From Bacteroidia bacterium (lineage in GTDB: Bacteria; Bacteroidota; Bacteroidia; Bacteroidales; Azobacteroidaceae): a DNA stretch of 18,122 nt. Location of the stretch: positions 1-18,122 of the forward strand of contig BNTT01000052.1 in assembly GCA_025996815.1 (NCBI GenBank), in the 5' to 3' direction. The position numbers and the translations under genes are program-made. Positions 7,401-15,799 of the stretch are shown in pieces. A model generated the notes under the pieces. The model had not been told where the DNA came from. It saw only the letters and a list, made by a program, of their open reading frames with translations, and made no database searches. Positions within the stretch are counted from its first letter, which is position 1, and each line of letters starts with the position of its first letter.

Positions 7401-10400
7401 GGGGCGCGTCCCAAAGCAGCAATCGCTCGTCTATGCCTTCGACACACAGGGCGACCGCAAACGACAGGACGTGGGGTTGAATGGGCTTAGCACCGATGAA
7501 GAACGGACTTTTCCAGCGTATGCCGACTATTTGGAAAAGTTGCGCTCGCAACTAACTCCTGACGCATTTCAAACCATCAATAATGACCCCGCCGCCGACA
7601 ATTACCACTACTACCGCGGGAGTGATTATGACAATGCGCAGACATCGATTTTGGAACGCTACAAGCACTACAACGGCACGGAGGGCAACTCCGTTTCGTC
7701 CGACGACTCGCCCGAAAGTTACTCCACGGCAGCGAAAATCAGCCCCGACGTGGAAGACATCAATCAGGATAACACCCTGAGCGAGAGCGAGAAATACTAT
7801 CAATATGTGGTGCATCTTAAGCCGGGTCAGTTGAAAGTCGGCGAAAACTATATCACCGATATGCGCGAAACCTCGCCTACACTCAAAAACGGGAAATCGG
7901 AAAAAGTGAAATGGTATCAGTTCAAAATCCCCGTGCGCGAGGGCGAGCCTGTGGGCGGCATCCGCGATTTTCAGTCCATTCGCTTCGTGCGGATGTTTAT
8001 GACGGGATTTGACAAGGCAACGGTTTTGCGATTTGGGACGCTCGAACTTGTGCGCGGCGATTGGCGTGCCTACACCAAAGATTTGTCTAACCCCACGATG
8101 CCGCCTTCGGGCAATGCCACCATCAGCGTTTCGACCGTCAGTATCGAAGAAAACGGCGACAAAAGCCCCGTCAATTATATTATGCCGCCGGGCGTAAACC
8201 GCGTCACCGACCCGGGGCAGGCGCAGGCGGTGCTGCAAAACGAGCAGTCGCTGGCTCTCACCATCAATAACCTGTCGCCCGGAGATGCCCGCGCGGTCTA
8301 TAAAACCACCAATCTGGACACGCGGCAGTATCGCCGTTTGCAGATGTTTGTGCACGCCAATCTTCCGGAAAACCAACCTTCCGGTTTGCAGGACGATAAC
8401 TTATACGTCTTTTTGCGGCTCGGCTCGGATTACAAAAACAATTATTATGAATATGAAATCCCGCTAAAACTCACTAAGCCGGGCAACAACTATAATAGCA
8501 ACAGCAATTCCGACCGCGAAGCCGTCTGGCCCATCGGCAACACGTTTGATTTCCCGTTTGAAGTGTTGACCAACCTGAAACTCAGCCGCAACCGAGAGAA
8601 GCGGCAGGCAGGCTCGACGGTCAGTTACGTCACGCCCTATTCGGAGCCTGAACCGCTAAAGCCGATGAATAAAATCACCGTGCTGGGCAATCCGTCGCTG
8701 TCCGAAATCAAGGTCATAATGATTGGCGTGCGCAACAATTCGGGCGAGGCTGCCTCTGCGGAGGTGTGGGTAGACGAGATGCGGCTCACCGAATTTAATG
8801 AAGACGGCGGCTGGGCGGGCAATGTCAATGCCTATTTCGCGCTCTCCGACTTGGGGTCGGTGAATTTCACCGGTCGCAAGCAAACCACCGGTTTCGGCAG
8901 CCTCGACCAGGGGGTGATGGAGCGCAATCTGGACGATATGCAGGACTACAGCGTGGCGGCGCAGGTGGAGTTTGGCAAGTTTTTCCCCGAAAAAGCCAAG
9001 GTGTCCGTGCCCGTGTCCTATTCCTACCGCAAGGAAACGATTAGCCCGAAATATAACCCGCTCGACCAGGATGTGCTCTTACAGGACGCGCTGAATGAGG
9101 CAGGCAGTGAGGCGGAGAGGGATTCCATCACCAATTTGGCGGTCGATTTGAACACCAACCGCTCGTTTGCCGTCAACGGGCTGCGCGTGGGCGTGGCGAG
9201 CAAGCATCCGATGCCCTACGACCCGGCGAATTTCTCGTTCAGTTACAGTTTTGCGGAGAATTTTATACGCAACTCCTCGACGGAATACGACCGACAGACC
9301 AGCCAGCAGTTTCTCGCGAGCTACAATTACGTGCCGGTGTTTAAGCCGCTGGGCAAGATACAGTTCGGCTATCTGCCCCAAAGCATCGCGTTCAATTCCG
9401 ACATCAACCGCCAATACTACGAGTTGCAACTGCGCGATTTAGGTGGTTTGGGCAACAACAATATTCCGGTATCGTTTCGCGAAGATTTTTATTGGCGGCG
9501 CACTGCAGCCATCGCGTGGAATTTGACGCGCAACCTCAATTTCACGCTATCCACGGGCACGAATGCCCGCATAGACGCGCCCCACGTGCAGGTGAACAAG
9601 CAATTGCAGATGGACGATTACGCGCTGTGGAAAGATTCTGTGCAGAAAAGCATCCGCGACTTTGGCACGCCGATGGAGTTTGCGCAGCAATTCACGGCAA
9701 ACTATGCCCTGCCGTTCTCAGCCATTCCGGTACTGGATTTTATCAGCGGAACCGCGATGTATCGAGCGGATTACGATTGGCACCGCGGGGCATCGCTATT
9801 GGAAGACGTGGAATTGGGCAATCAAATCTCCAACGAGATGACGTTTGGAGCGGAAAACGTTACCCTCAATTTCCTGAATCTCTACAACAAAGTCCCATTT
9901 TTGGCAGCCGCCAACAAGCGTTACGGAGCCGTGACGCGCAACTCGCGCACCACCAACCGCCGAAAAGCGGCAGCGGACAGCACGAAGGGCAAGAACAAGG
10001 CGGAAAATGATGGACTGTGGTATAAAACGGCGCAGGTGCTGGCACGCGGGTTGATGCTGGTGCGCAACGTCAGTTTTTCCTACACCCGCACGCAGGGGAT
10101 GATGCTCCCGAGTTTCCAACCGGAAATCGGCGACTTCTTCGGGCAAAGCCCCGCCACGCCGCTGGGCAAAGCACCGGGGTGGGAGTTCGCCTTCGGACTG
10201 ACCGGCGAACACTATTTGGATAAAGCCGCCGCCAACGGCTGGCTCATCAACAACAAGGAGTACAGCGTCACGCCTGCCATCTTCAATCAGGCGGAAACGT
10301 TCCGTATGACCGCCCTCGTGGAGCCGATTGCAGGGCTGCGAATCAACCTCAACGCCGACCGCCAAAAGACCGACCGCTCCGACATTTATTATATGTATGA

Positions 10401-11388
10401 CGGCAGTCCCAAGCGGTTTTCGGGCAATTTCAGCATGACCACCGTGGGGCTGCTGGGCGGGGATGCAGACAAGGCGTTCGACAAATTCCTGTCTAATCGC
10501 GACATCATCACGGCGCGGCTGGAAGAGCAATACACCGGTATCGATCCCCTTGACGGAAATAAAGCACCTGTTGCAAAAAACTCTTCCGATGTGTTAATTC
10601 CATCATTCTTAGCGGCTTACACCACCGGCGGGAATGCCGACCGGATGAGTTTGGATTTTTTCCCTTCGCTGCTGCGGCTGCTACCCAACTGGACGATTTC
10701 CTACGATGGACTGATGCGCGCCCCGTTTATGCAGGCAGCTTTCAAATCGTTTGCGCTTAACCACACCTACAAGAGCAGTTACGCGGTGGGTGCCTTCAAC
10801 TCGTTCACCAACTGGGTGGATGCAGGCAATGGCTTGGGCTTTGTCGAAAACGTGACGACCAGTCAGTATATGCCGTCGTCGCCCTACGATGTGACCGCCG
10901 TGAGCCTCACAGAGGCATTCGACCCGCTGATTGGCTTCAACTCCACGTTGCAGAACAATATGACGCTGAAATTGGCATACAAAACCTCGCGCAACGTCAA
11001 TCTCAACGTGTCGTCCTACCAAATCGTGGAAATGAGCAGCACCGACATCACCGCCGGCTTGGGCTTCAGAATTGACGACTTCAACCAAATCCTCCGCCTG
11101 GCAAAGACGGGCGGCGACAAGTTCAACAACGACCTGCGCGTGTCGGCAGACATATCGTTCCGAAAAATGCAGAGCCTCATCCGCAAAATTCAGGATGCCG
11201 TCACGCAGCCCGTAAGCGGCGACCAGCAAACCGTCATCAAATGCACCGCCGACTACACCATGAGCCGCATGATAATCATGCAAGCCTATTTCGACAAGCA
11301 AATATCCACCCCGCTGGTCTCCTCCACCGCCTATCCAATGACGAAAACCTCGTTTGGCATCAATGTAAAAATTAGTTTGGGACGGTAA
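4453..11388 (+). CDS. sprA: SprA/Sov, outer-membrane translocon of the type IX secretion system
   Basis: 2311 residues, close to the ~2400-2500 of SprA in Flavobacterium and Sov in Porphyromonas. A signal peptide (MLNRRFFFLAIVALAAGFGF, cleavage near residue 24) is followed by the family N-terminal region with FDFDPEIELSATASIGEKMS (about 152-171) and NTSNSLIRGGQSLFGIK (about 212-228). Later come the repeat-type segment IKVIMIGVRNNSG with VWVDEMRLTEF (about 1418-1445) and many amphipathic beta strands, ending in FGINVKISLGR, a beta-barrel terminus. SprA forms a giant single-chain barrel through which T9SS cargo with folded C-terminal signals leaves the cell; in gliding species it also supports motility. 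An AGGAG lies immediately before the ATG, and the signal peptide supports this start. The frame is intact throughout. It is unlinked to other T9SS genes here, and no canonical promoter is seen in the ~150 nt upstream, which hold exporter debris. Confidence 0.97.
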   Translation: MLNRRFFFLAIVALAAGFGFGVRAGVVGEEEFVYNPLTDRYELRSAGVPDLSVPSSMSQQEYLDYTLRKSMAAYFRAKNEEEFAAKDSTGGKKGVLPALVGYNFSLGPAEKIFGSGGVKLTPRGSVNTKIGVTMTSMGDPSLTEQQRNHTSFDFDPEIELSATASIGEKMSFELNYNTNSTLAFDSKKLKLEYLGKEDEIVKVLAAGNVSMNTSNSLIRGGQSLFGIKTQLQFGKLTVDAVVSQQESQARTTASKGSVQTTPFEISVDNFDENQHFFFNHYFYEGYDEAMATLPLIRSGVSITRLEVWVTNRRSNYDEARNIVAFAALGENQAGDKYELPHNRANTLYEQLTGAWAGARNISQVSSVMENAGMKNGQDYEKIENARKLSPSDYIYNKQLGYISLRMPLQPDEVLAVAYEYTHNNKVYQVGEFGTDNSDKPGETLYLKLVKGTSHAPELPTWKLMMRNVYTVGNHGSIEREKFRLDIKYQNDSSGMYLNYITEGAIANQLLLRVENLDRLDAHQEQRPDGYFDFVEGFTVQAQVGKIIFPSVQPFGEYLSRQIGNPAIADKYVYQELYDSTLTIARQTAEKNKFILTGEYKGSGGGIALQGGIIPPGSVTVTANGTRLQENTDYTIDYATGDITIINPLYENANIETSFEDRMSMGMQRKTMMGINLNYAFTPQFNLGATLMNLSEMPTEMKTAPGQESINNTLFGFNGNFSTQWQELTDLFDKLPLLHLTAPSQITVSAEYAQLIAGHYKNEYGGDYSYIDDFESARRTIDLRSPHPWFLSSTPSSPLFPESKLVNNIEYGKNRALLAWYTIDGLFTRKSTLTPTHIKNDLDQLSNHYVREIREEELYPNKNVRYDEASTLPVLNLAYYPQERGPYNLDTDMDGNGLLNSPSKRWGGIFRKIESSQTDFEKDNVETIEFWLLDPFIYDANASGGDLYINLGDISEDILKDDKKFFENGLPMDGDASKVDSTAWGRVPKQQSLVYAFDTQGDRKRQDVGLNGLSTDEERTFPAYADYLEKLRSQLTPDAFQTINNDPAADNYHYYRGSDYDNAQTSILERYKHYNGTEGNSVSSDDSPESYSTAAKISPDVEDINQDNTLSESEKYYQYVVHLKPGQLKVGENYITDMRETSPTLKNGKSEKVKWYQFKIPVREGEPVGGIRDFQSIRFVRMFMTGFDKATVLRFGTLELVRGDWRAYTKDLSNPTMPPSGNATISVSTVSIEENGDKSPVNYIMPPGVNRVTDPGQAQAVLQNEQSLALTINNLSPGDARAVYKTTNLDTRQYRRLQMFVHANLPENQPSGLQDDNLYVFLRLGSDYKNNYYEYEIPLKLTKPGNNYNSNSNSDREAVWPIGNTFDFPFEVLTNLKLSRNREKRQAGSTVSYVTPYSEPEPLKPMNKITVLGNPSLSEIKVIMIGVRNNSGEAASAEVWVDEMRLTEFNEDGGWAGNVNAYFALSDLGSVNFTGRKQTTGFGSLDQGVMERNLDDMQDYSVAAQVEFGKFFPEKAKVSVPVSYSYRKETISPKYNPLDQDVLLQDALNEAGSEAERDSITNLAVDLNTNRSFAVNGLRVGVASKHPMPYDPANFSFSYSFAENFIRNSSTEYDRQTSQQFLASYNYVPVFKPLGKIQFGYLPQSIAFNSDINRQYYELQLRDLGGLGNNNIPVSFREDFYWRRTAAIAWNLTRNLNFTLSTGTNARIDAPHVQVNKQLQMDDYALWKDSVQKSIRDFGTPMEFAQQFTANYALPFSAIPVLDFISGTAMYRADYDWHRGASLLEDVELGNQISNEMTFGAENVTLNFLNLYNKVPFLAAANKRYGAVTRNSRTTNRRKAAADSTKGKNKAENDGLWYKTAQVLARGLMLVRNVSFSYTRTQGMMLPSFQPEIGDFFGQSPATPLGKAPGWEFAFGLTGEHYLDKAAANGWLINNKEYSVTPAIFNQAETFRMTALVEPIAGLRINLNADRQKTDRSDIYYMYDGSPKRFSGNFSMTTVGLLGGDADKAFDKFLSNRDIITARLEEQYTGIDPLDGNKAPVAKNSSDVLIPSFLAAYTTGGNADRMSLDFFPSLLRLLPNWTISYDGLMRAPFMQAAFKSFALNHTYKSSYAVGAFNSFTNWVDAGNGLGFVENVTTSQYMPSSPYDVTAVSLTEAFDPLIGFNSTLQNNMTLKLAYKTSRNVNLNVSSYQIVEMSSTDITAGLGFRIDDFNQILRLAKTGGDKFNNDLRVSADISFRKMQSLIRKIQDAVTQPVSGDQQTVIKCTADYTMSRMIIMQAYFDKQISTPLVSSTAYPMTKTSFGINVKISLGR

Positions 11389-11418
11389 AAAGATACTCAA
11401 CAGCACAAAACGACGAAA

Positions 11419-11446
11419 CCTGAAACTCCTTTGACAGAATTTCAGG
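11419..11446. terminator. Hairpin downstream of sprA, possible bidirectional terminator
   Basis: CCTGAAA (11419-11425) pairs with TTTCAGG (11440-11446), and two further A-T pairs form after one mismatch. On the plus strand a pyrimidine-rich, T-heavy run (CTTCTTTCCCTTTT) follows, as expected for sprA termination. On the minus strand the stem is followed by TTTCGTCGTTTT, so it could also end a transcript from the facing promoter at 11506-11536. The stem is short, so confidence is moderate. Confidence 0.5.
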
Positions 11447-11505
11447 CTTCTTTCCCTTTTATAGTGCGGTACACAATGCTTGTTTGCAACGGCACTTTCC
11501 GAGCA

Positions 11506-11536
11506 CAAAGGTACGACTTTTTTCTGACATACCAAA
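11506..11536 (-). promoter_or_regulatory. Orphan Bacteroidota promoter (TTTG-N19-TACCTTTG) facing the 3' end of sprA
   Basis: On the minus strand TTTG at 11536-11533 is separated by 19 nt from TACCTTTG at 11513-11506, a full consensus match. It lies 10 nt after the abi stop codon. No minus-strand gene follows: the ORF there overlaps sprA as antisense. Transcription would begin near 11500 and meet the hairpin at 11446-11419, giving a short RNA, or continue antisense into sprA. Confidence 0.6.
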
Positions 11537-11545
11537 ATTTTTTAG

Positions 11546-12433
11546 TTAAAAATATGTAAAACCGATGCAATTTTCTATAATCCATCGAATAGGGGCATCG
11601 TCTTTGAACTTATTAAACAATTGTGCTACCTCTGTTTGCAAATCATTCGTCCGATTTTCAGAAATGCTGTTGAGTATAAACGATATGACCTTTATGGCTG
11701 AATCTAATCTATACTCATTTTGATTGTTTATTGACAGCGCAGGTCCATTTGTTAATCGTTGTTTTAATGTATGGTCGAATAATACTCTGCCGTGGGCGCA
11801 TATATTGCGTATTTCAACGATGCTGTGCATATAATTTTCCATGACACTCACGTTGCGGATTCCGTAACGACCGGCTATTTCTTGCTTGATTTCCACGTCT
11901 TTCAGGTTTTTGTATGTGGTGAAAATGCCTCCGAATGTGATAAATTCCAAGGTTTTCCATGCCGGTGCATATTTGTCAGTGGTGTATTTTTTGTGGTGGC
12001 GTTTAATCACGGGATTTAATTTGAACGAATCGGTATATATTTTGAAATCAAACGCCTCAATATATTTGCGCTCCATCACGGCGGGGTCAACAAACCATGT
12101 ACTGCAATCCAAATATTTGGTTGAAACTTGATACACCAGATTTGTCCTGAAATTGACCTCAATGCGATAGATGTATTTCGACAAAATAGTGCGCAAATCA
12201 ACGTCCAGATAGTATAACGCCACAGCATCAGATATTTTAGACCCTGCCCTGTATTGGTGGTCTCGATGCTTGGTTTGCGGATAATTCACTTCAAAAGGGA
12301 AACTGTAAAAACCTAACCGAAAATAGCCGATGTCCCTTAAAACCTCCTTTGTCTTATCCACACCAATGTCCAACGTCATCCCCCGTTGTTCGATTTTCGC
12401 TATTTGTTCCTCTGCAGTAGTTGCTCTTTTCAT
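11546..12433 (-). CDS. Abi_2 family (AbiD/AbiF-like) abortive-infection protein with HEPN-type motif
   Basis: 295 residues. The family start is clear: TTAEEQIAKIEQRGMTL, then LRDIGYFRLGFYSFPFE (about 32-48), and YLDVDLRTILSKYIYRIEVN (75-94). The C-terminal half has WKTLEFITFGGIFTTYKNL (159-177) and EIRNICAHGRVL (207-218). R209-N-x-x-x-H214 is the RNxxxH signature of HEPN ribonucleases. Known AbiD/AbiF-type proteins stop phage growth by shutting down the infected cell, probably through RNA cleavage. The gene is solitary, on the strand of the mre-rodA operon and just downstream of rodA. Its own promoter sits only 7 nt before the ATG, so its mRNA may be nearly leaderless, or translation may start at Met19. 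No partner antitoxin or methylase is adjacent. Confidence 0.9.
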   Translation of the reverse strand: MKRATTAEEQIAKIEQRGMTLDIGVDKTKEVLRDIGYFRLGFYSFPFEVNYPQTKHRDHQYRAGSKISDAVALYYLDVDLRTILSKYIYRIEVNFRTNLVYQVSTKYLDCSTWFVDPAVMERKYIEAFDFKIYTDSFKLNPVIKRHHKKYTTDKYAPAWKTLEFITFGGIFTTYKNLKDVEIKQEIAGRYGIRNVSVMENYMHSIVEIRNICAHGRVLFDHTLKQRLTNGPALSINNQNEYRLDSAIKVISFILNSISENRTNDLQTEVAQLFNKFKDDAPIRWIIENCIGFTYF

Positions 12434-12439
12434 TTGACT

Positions 12440-12471
12440 GCAAAGGTAGTAACCTTTTCGTTACGTTGCAA
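12440..12471 (-). promoter_or_regulatory. Bacteroidota promoter (TTG-N20-TACCTTTGC) for the abi gene
   Basis: On the minus strand TTG at 12471-12469 and TACCTTTGC at 12448-12440 are 20 nt apart. Only seven bases separate the TACCTTTG core from the ATG at 12433, placing the predicted transcription start at or next to the start codon. It lies between the rodA stop and abi, so abi can be transcribed independently. No terminator is seen for rodA, so read-through is also possible. Confidence 0.7.
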
Positions 12472-12504
12472 CTGTTTTGCAAAATTTGTTCGATTTTTTT
12501 CAGA

Positions 12505-13956
12505 CTATAGCCGGTCGCTGCGCGCCGCGTCTAATTTCAGGAAGATGAATAGTAGCATGGTGAATGCCAGCAGCGATGAGCCTCCGTAGCTGAAGAAGGG
12601 TAGCGGGATGCCTATGACGGGGGTTATGCCGATGACCATTCCGATGTTTACCGCTACGTGGAAGAAGATGATGGCGGCTACGCAATAGCCATAGACGCGG
12701 TGGAAGGTTGATTTTTGGCGGTCTGCCAGATAAATCAGCCGCGTGAGCAACACTAAGAAGAGTGCCAGCACCGTCATTGTCCCCCAAAAGCCCTCTTCTT
12801 CGCCGATGGTGCAGAAGATAAAGTCGGTATCCTGTTCGGGGACGTATTTCAGTTTGGTTTGCGTGCCTTTCAGGGGACCTTTGCCCACTACGCCGCCCGA
12901 GCCGATGGCGATTTTCGACTGATTGACGTTGTAGCCTTTGCCGCTGGGGTCTTCAATCACGCCCAGAGTCACCTGAATACGCTCTTGCTGGTGCGGCTTC
13001 AGCATATTGTCGAAGACATAATCGACGGAATACAAAAATCCGGTCGCACAAATGGAGAACAGCACAATCCACAGGTAGAAGCCTTTGCGCTCTTTGAAAA
13101 ACATCACGGCGAGAAAGATAATGCCGCAGCCAAGCATCGCCCAAACAGCCCAGCAGAGGTTGAACGGCACAAATCGATTGATAATGCCCGCCACAAGACT
13201 AATGCCCGCTATGACCGACACACAGTATTTAATCAGACTTAGATTTTTGGAAAAAAACACCAGCAACACCACGAGAAACAGCACAATGAGGCACAACACC
13301 ATCAATTCGCTCAGCGGCGTGATGGCATTGAACATCGTTTCGCCATACCGGATGACCAACACGAAAAAAAGTATCGCTACACCTCCCGAAAAGAGAACCG
13401 TTCCCGACATCCCTTCGCGATAAAAGACAAGAAAAAATGCCAGAAAGACCAATGCCGAGCCTGTTTCGTGCTGCGCAAAAATCAGTGCCATCGGCAGCAT
13501 CACCAGCAGTAATACGCTCAGCATACTTTTCCCGTGCGTCAGATTGAAGCGATAGGTGCTCATCAGCCGCCCCACAGCCAGCGCGGTGGCAAATTTTGCA
13601 AATTCGGCGGGCTGAAGACTCACAGGTCCCATCACCAGCCACGACCGCGAACCTTTGATTTCAGGTGCAATAAATATCGTAACAATCAGCAGCACGATGA
13701 TGAAACAGTATATCCAGATGGCAAACACCTCGTACCAACTGCTCTCAATCAGCAGCAGAGAAATGCCGACGGCAACAGACACCACAATCCAAAGCAGTTG
13801 CTTGCCCGACCGCTGCGTGAGGTCGAAAATGCTCGCGTGGTCGTAGTCGTAAGTGGCGGCGTAGATACTAAACCAACCGGCGATTACAAACCCCGCATAC
13901 AAGGCAACGGAAATCCAATCCACCTCTGTCCAAATATTAGTTCTTCTGAACGACAT
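12505..13956 (-). CDS. rodA: RodA, SEDS-family peptidoglycan glycosyltransferase
   Basis: 483 residues, polytopic. SEDS landmarks include GSRSWLVMGPVSLQPAEFAK (102-121), AQHETGSALVF (161-171), VNQSKIAIGSGGVVGKG (344-360), YVPEQDTDFIFCTIGEEEGF (371-390) and IGIPLPFFSYGGSSLLA (448-464). The Asp of TDFIF (D378) corresponds to the extracellular acidic residue considered catalytic in SEDS polymerases. RodA polymerises glycan strands from lipid II during side-wall elongation and works as a pair with PBP2. It is longer than the ~370-430 residues of many homologues, because of extra membrane segments around residues 195-310, as often seen in Bacteroidota. It is the last gene of the mre operon, and its start overlaps the end of mrdA by 20 nt, suggesting coupled translation. 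FtsW is the alternative, but the neighbours decide for RodA. Confidence 0.95.
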   Translation of the reverse strand: MSFRRTNIWTEVDWISVALYAGFVIAGWFSIYAATYDYDHASIFDLTQRSGKQLLWIVVSVAVGISLLLIESSWYEVFAIWIYCFIIVLLIVTIFIAPEIKGSRSWLVMGPVSLQPAEFAKFATALAVGRLMSTYRFNLTHGKSMLSVLLLVMLPMALIFAQHETGSALVFLAFFLVFYREGMSGTVLFSGGVAILFFVLVIRYGETMFNAITPLSELMVLCLIVLFLVVLLVFFSKNLSLIKYCVSVIAGISLVAGIINRFVPFNLCWAVWAMLGCGIIFLAVMFFKERKGFYLWIVLFSICATGFLYSVDYVFDNMLKPHQQERIQVTLGVIEDPSGKGYNVNQSKIAIGSGGVVGKGPLKGTQTKLKYVPEQDTDFIFCTIGEEEGFWGTMTVLALFLVLLTRLIYLADRQKSTFHRVYGYCVAAIIFFHVAVNIGMVIGITPVIGIPLPFFSYGGSSLLAFTMLLFIFLKLDAARSDRL

Positions 13957-15799
13957 TGCGTAATATTTTAGCGTTTTTCATATTCCATTCTATCCATTTA
14001 TCCCGTTCGGGGATTTCGCGTTTGAGGTATTTCTCAATCATCAATCGCCCCATTGGCACCGCATAATAGGCACCAAACCCGCCATTTTCCACAAACACCA
14101 TCACTGCCACTTTCGGGTCGTCTTTGGGTGCAAAACCCATAAAAATGGAGTGGTCTTCGTTTTTGTTTTGAGCCGTTCCGGTTTTGCCGCATACCTCAAT
14201 ATCGGGGATGTTGGCTCCGTAGCAGGTGCCGCCTGCAACCGCCTGACGCATCCCTTCCACCACTGTTTCGTAGTGCTCGCGCGCGATGTTGGTGTACCGT
14301 GGGTGGGTGTAGAGCGTATCCAAAGGATTATCCTGTATTTTTTTCACCACATGTGGCGTATAGAAATAGCCGCGATTGGCGATGGTGGTTGCCAAATTGC
14401 ATATCTGAAGCGGCGACAGCAGCACTTCCCCCTGCCCAATGGCGTTGGACTTGATAGTGTAAAAATTCCAGCGTTTGTCGTACCATTTGTCGTAAAAGGC
14501 ACTGTTGGGAATCGTGCCGCGCTTTTCGTCGGGCATATCCACGCCCAGCGGGTAGCCAAAGCCCTGTGCCACCATGAGGTCGCGCCATTTGTCCATCGAC
14601 TCCTGAATGGAGTTGTATTTTTTGCTGTTCAGCATGTTCATCAGTCCCCATGTAAAATAGGCGTTGCAACTCGTGCCAATCGCGGGCACGAGCGACAGGG
14701 GGGAGTAGTGACCGTGGCATCCGGGCTTCCCGTCGCCCAGCGGGAAGCCGTAGCTACAGGAGAATGTCGTTTCCGGCTTGATGATGCCCTCCTGCAAAAA
14801 GGTGAGTGCCTGCGCGGTCTTAAACGTAGAGCCGGGCGGATAGGCGCCGTTCAAAGCGCGGTTAATCAGCGGGGTGTAGGGGTCGCTTGCCAATGCCCTG
14901 TAGGCTGCGCCGAACTGTCGCCCCACCAAACTTGCCGGGTCGTAGCTCGGCGACGACACCATGCAGAGGATTTCCCCCGTCTTCGGCTCAATCATAATGA
15001 TGGTGCCAAGTTTGTTTTGCATCAGTTCTTCGCCATAAATCTGCAAATCCATATCAATCGACAGCGTCAAGTCTTTGCCCGACGTGGAGGGGCTGTCGAA
15101 CTGACCGCTTTCATAACTGCCTTTTATACGTCCGTGGGCATCACGGAGGAGGATTTCGATGCCTTTTTGTCCACGCAGATACGGCTCGTAGAATTTTTCA
15201 ATGCCCGTTTTGCCGATATAGTCGCCCTGCGTATAATATTTGTCTTTGTCGCTGTCGATGTTTCTTTTGTCCGCTTCGGCGATGTATCCGAAAACATGTC
15301 CGGCGTTGGGGTAGGCATATTCCCTGACTGTACGTTTTTGGATGTAAAAACCGGGGAATTTATAAATCGACTCCTGCAAAATGCCGTATTCCTTGTTGCC
15401 AAGTTGCGGCAACAGCACTTGCGCCGTGTAGGGCGAATAGCCCGGATTCAGATTTTTATTCTTGATGTCCGACAGGCGTTTGCGAAATTGCGTAATATCC
15501 ACATTGACCGCGCGGCAAAACGCCAGCGTGTCAAATTGAGCCGTTTCGCGCATCACAATCATCACGTCATACGCCGGCTGGTTATACACCAGCAGTTTGT
15601 TGTTGCGGTCGTGCATCTGCCCGCGCGAAGGGAAGAGCGTTTGTTTGTAGAGGGCATTACTGTCTGCCATGGTGCTATAATTGGAACTAAGCACTTGTAA
15701 ACGAAACAGTTGGATAACATATATCACGAACACAGAACAGATTATCGTCAGTAAAACCGTTTTGCGCGTGCCGCTATCGAAGTCATTGTTTCCTCTCAT
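13937..15799 (-). CDS. mrdA: Penicillin-binding protein 2, elongasome transpeptidase
   Basis: 620 residues. One membrane helix (about 13-34), a PBP dimerisation/pedestal region (SRGQMHDRNNKLLVYN at 58-73; IGKTGIEKFYEPYLRGQKG at 195-213), then the transpeptidase domain. Active-site motifs are intact: S324-T-F-K327, S377-C-N379 and K539-T-G541. The enzyme cross-links new peptidoglycan in the side wall and is the cognate partner of RodA. Cys348, Cys361, His364 and Cys378 cluster around the SxN motif and resemble the zinc site of E. coli PBP2, an inference only. The start codon overlaps the mreD stop (ATGA) and the 3' end overlaps rodA by 20 nt, consistent with one transcript. Beta-lactams of the mecillinam type target this class. 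Confidence 0.96.
   Translation of the reverse strand: MRGNNDFDSGTRKTVLLTIICSVFVIYVIQLFRLQVLSSNYSTMADSNALYKQTLFPSRGQMHDRNNKLLVYNQPAYDVMIVMRETAQFDTLAFCRAVNVDITQFRKRLSDIKNKNLNPGYSPYTAQVLLPQLGNKEYGILQESIYKFPGFYIQKRTVREYAYPNAGHVFGYIAEADKRNIDSDKDKYYTQGDYIGKTGIEKFYEPYLRGQKGIEILLRDAHGRIKGSYESGQFDSPSTSGKDLTLSIDMDLQIYGEELMQNKLGTIIMIEPKTGEILCMVSSPSYDPASLVGRQFGAAYRALASDPYTPLINRALNGAYPPGSTFKTAQALTFLQEGIIKPETTFSCSYGFPLGDGKPGCHGHYSPLSLVPAIGTSCNAYFTWGLMNMLNSKKYNSIQESMDKWRDLMVAQGFGYPLGVDMPDEKRGTIPNSAFYDKWYDKRWNFYTIKSNAIGQGEVLLSPLQICNLATTIANRGYFYTPHVVKKIQDNPLDTLYTHPRYTNIAREHYETVVEGMRQAVAGGTCYGANIPDIEVCGKTGTAQNKNEDHSIFMGFAPKDDPKVAVMVFVENGGFGAYYAVPMGRLMIEKYLKREIPERDKWIEWNMKNAKILRNVVQKN

Noticed and set aside
14150..15700. 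516-residue plus-strand ORF opposite mrdA
   Set aside because: Antisense to PBP2, whose three catalytic motifs are intact; no known domain and His/Arg-rich mirror composition.
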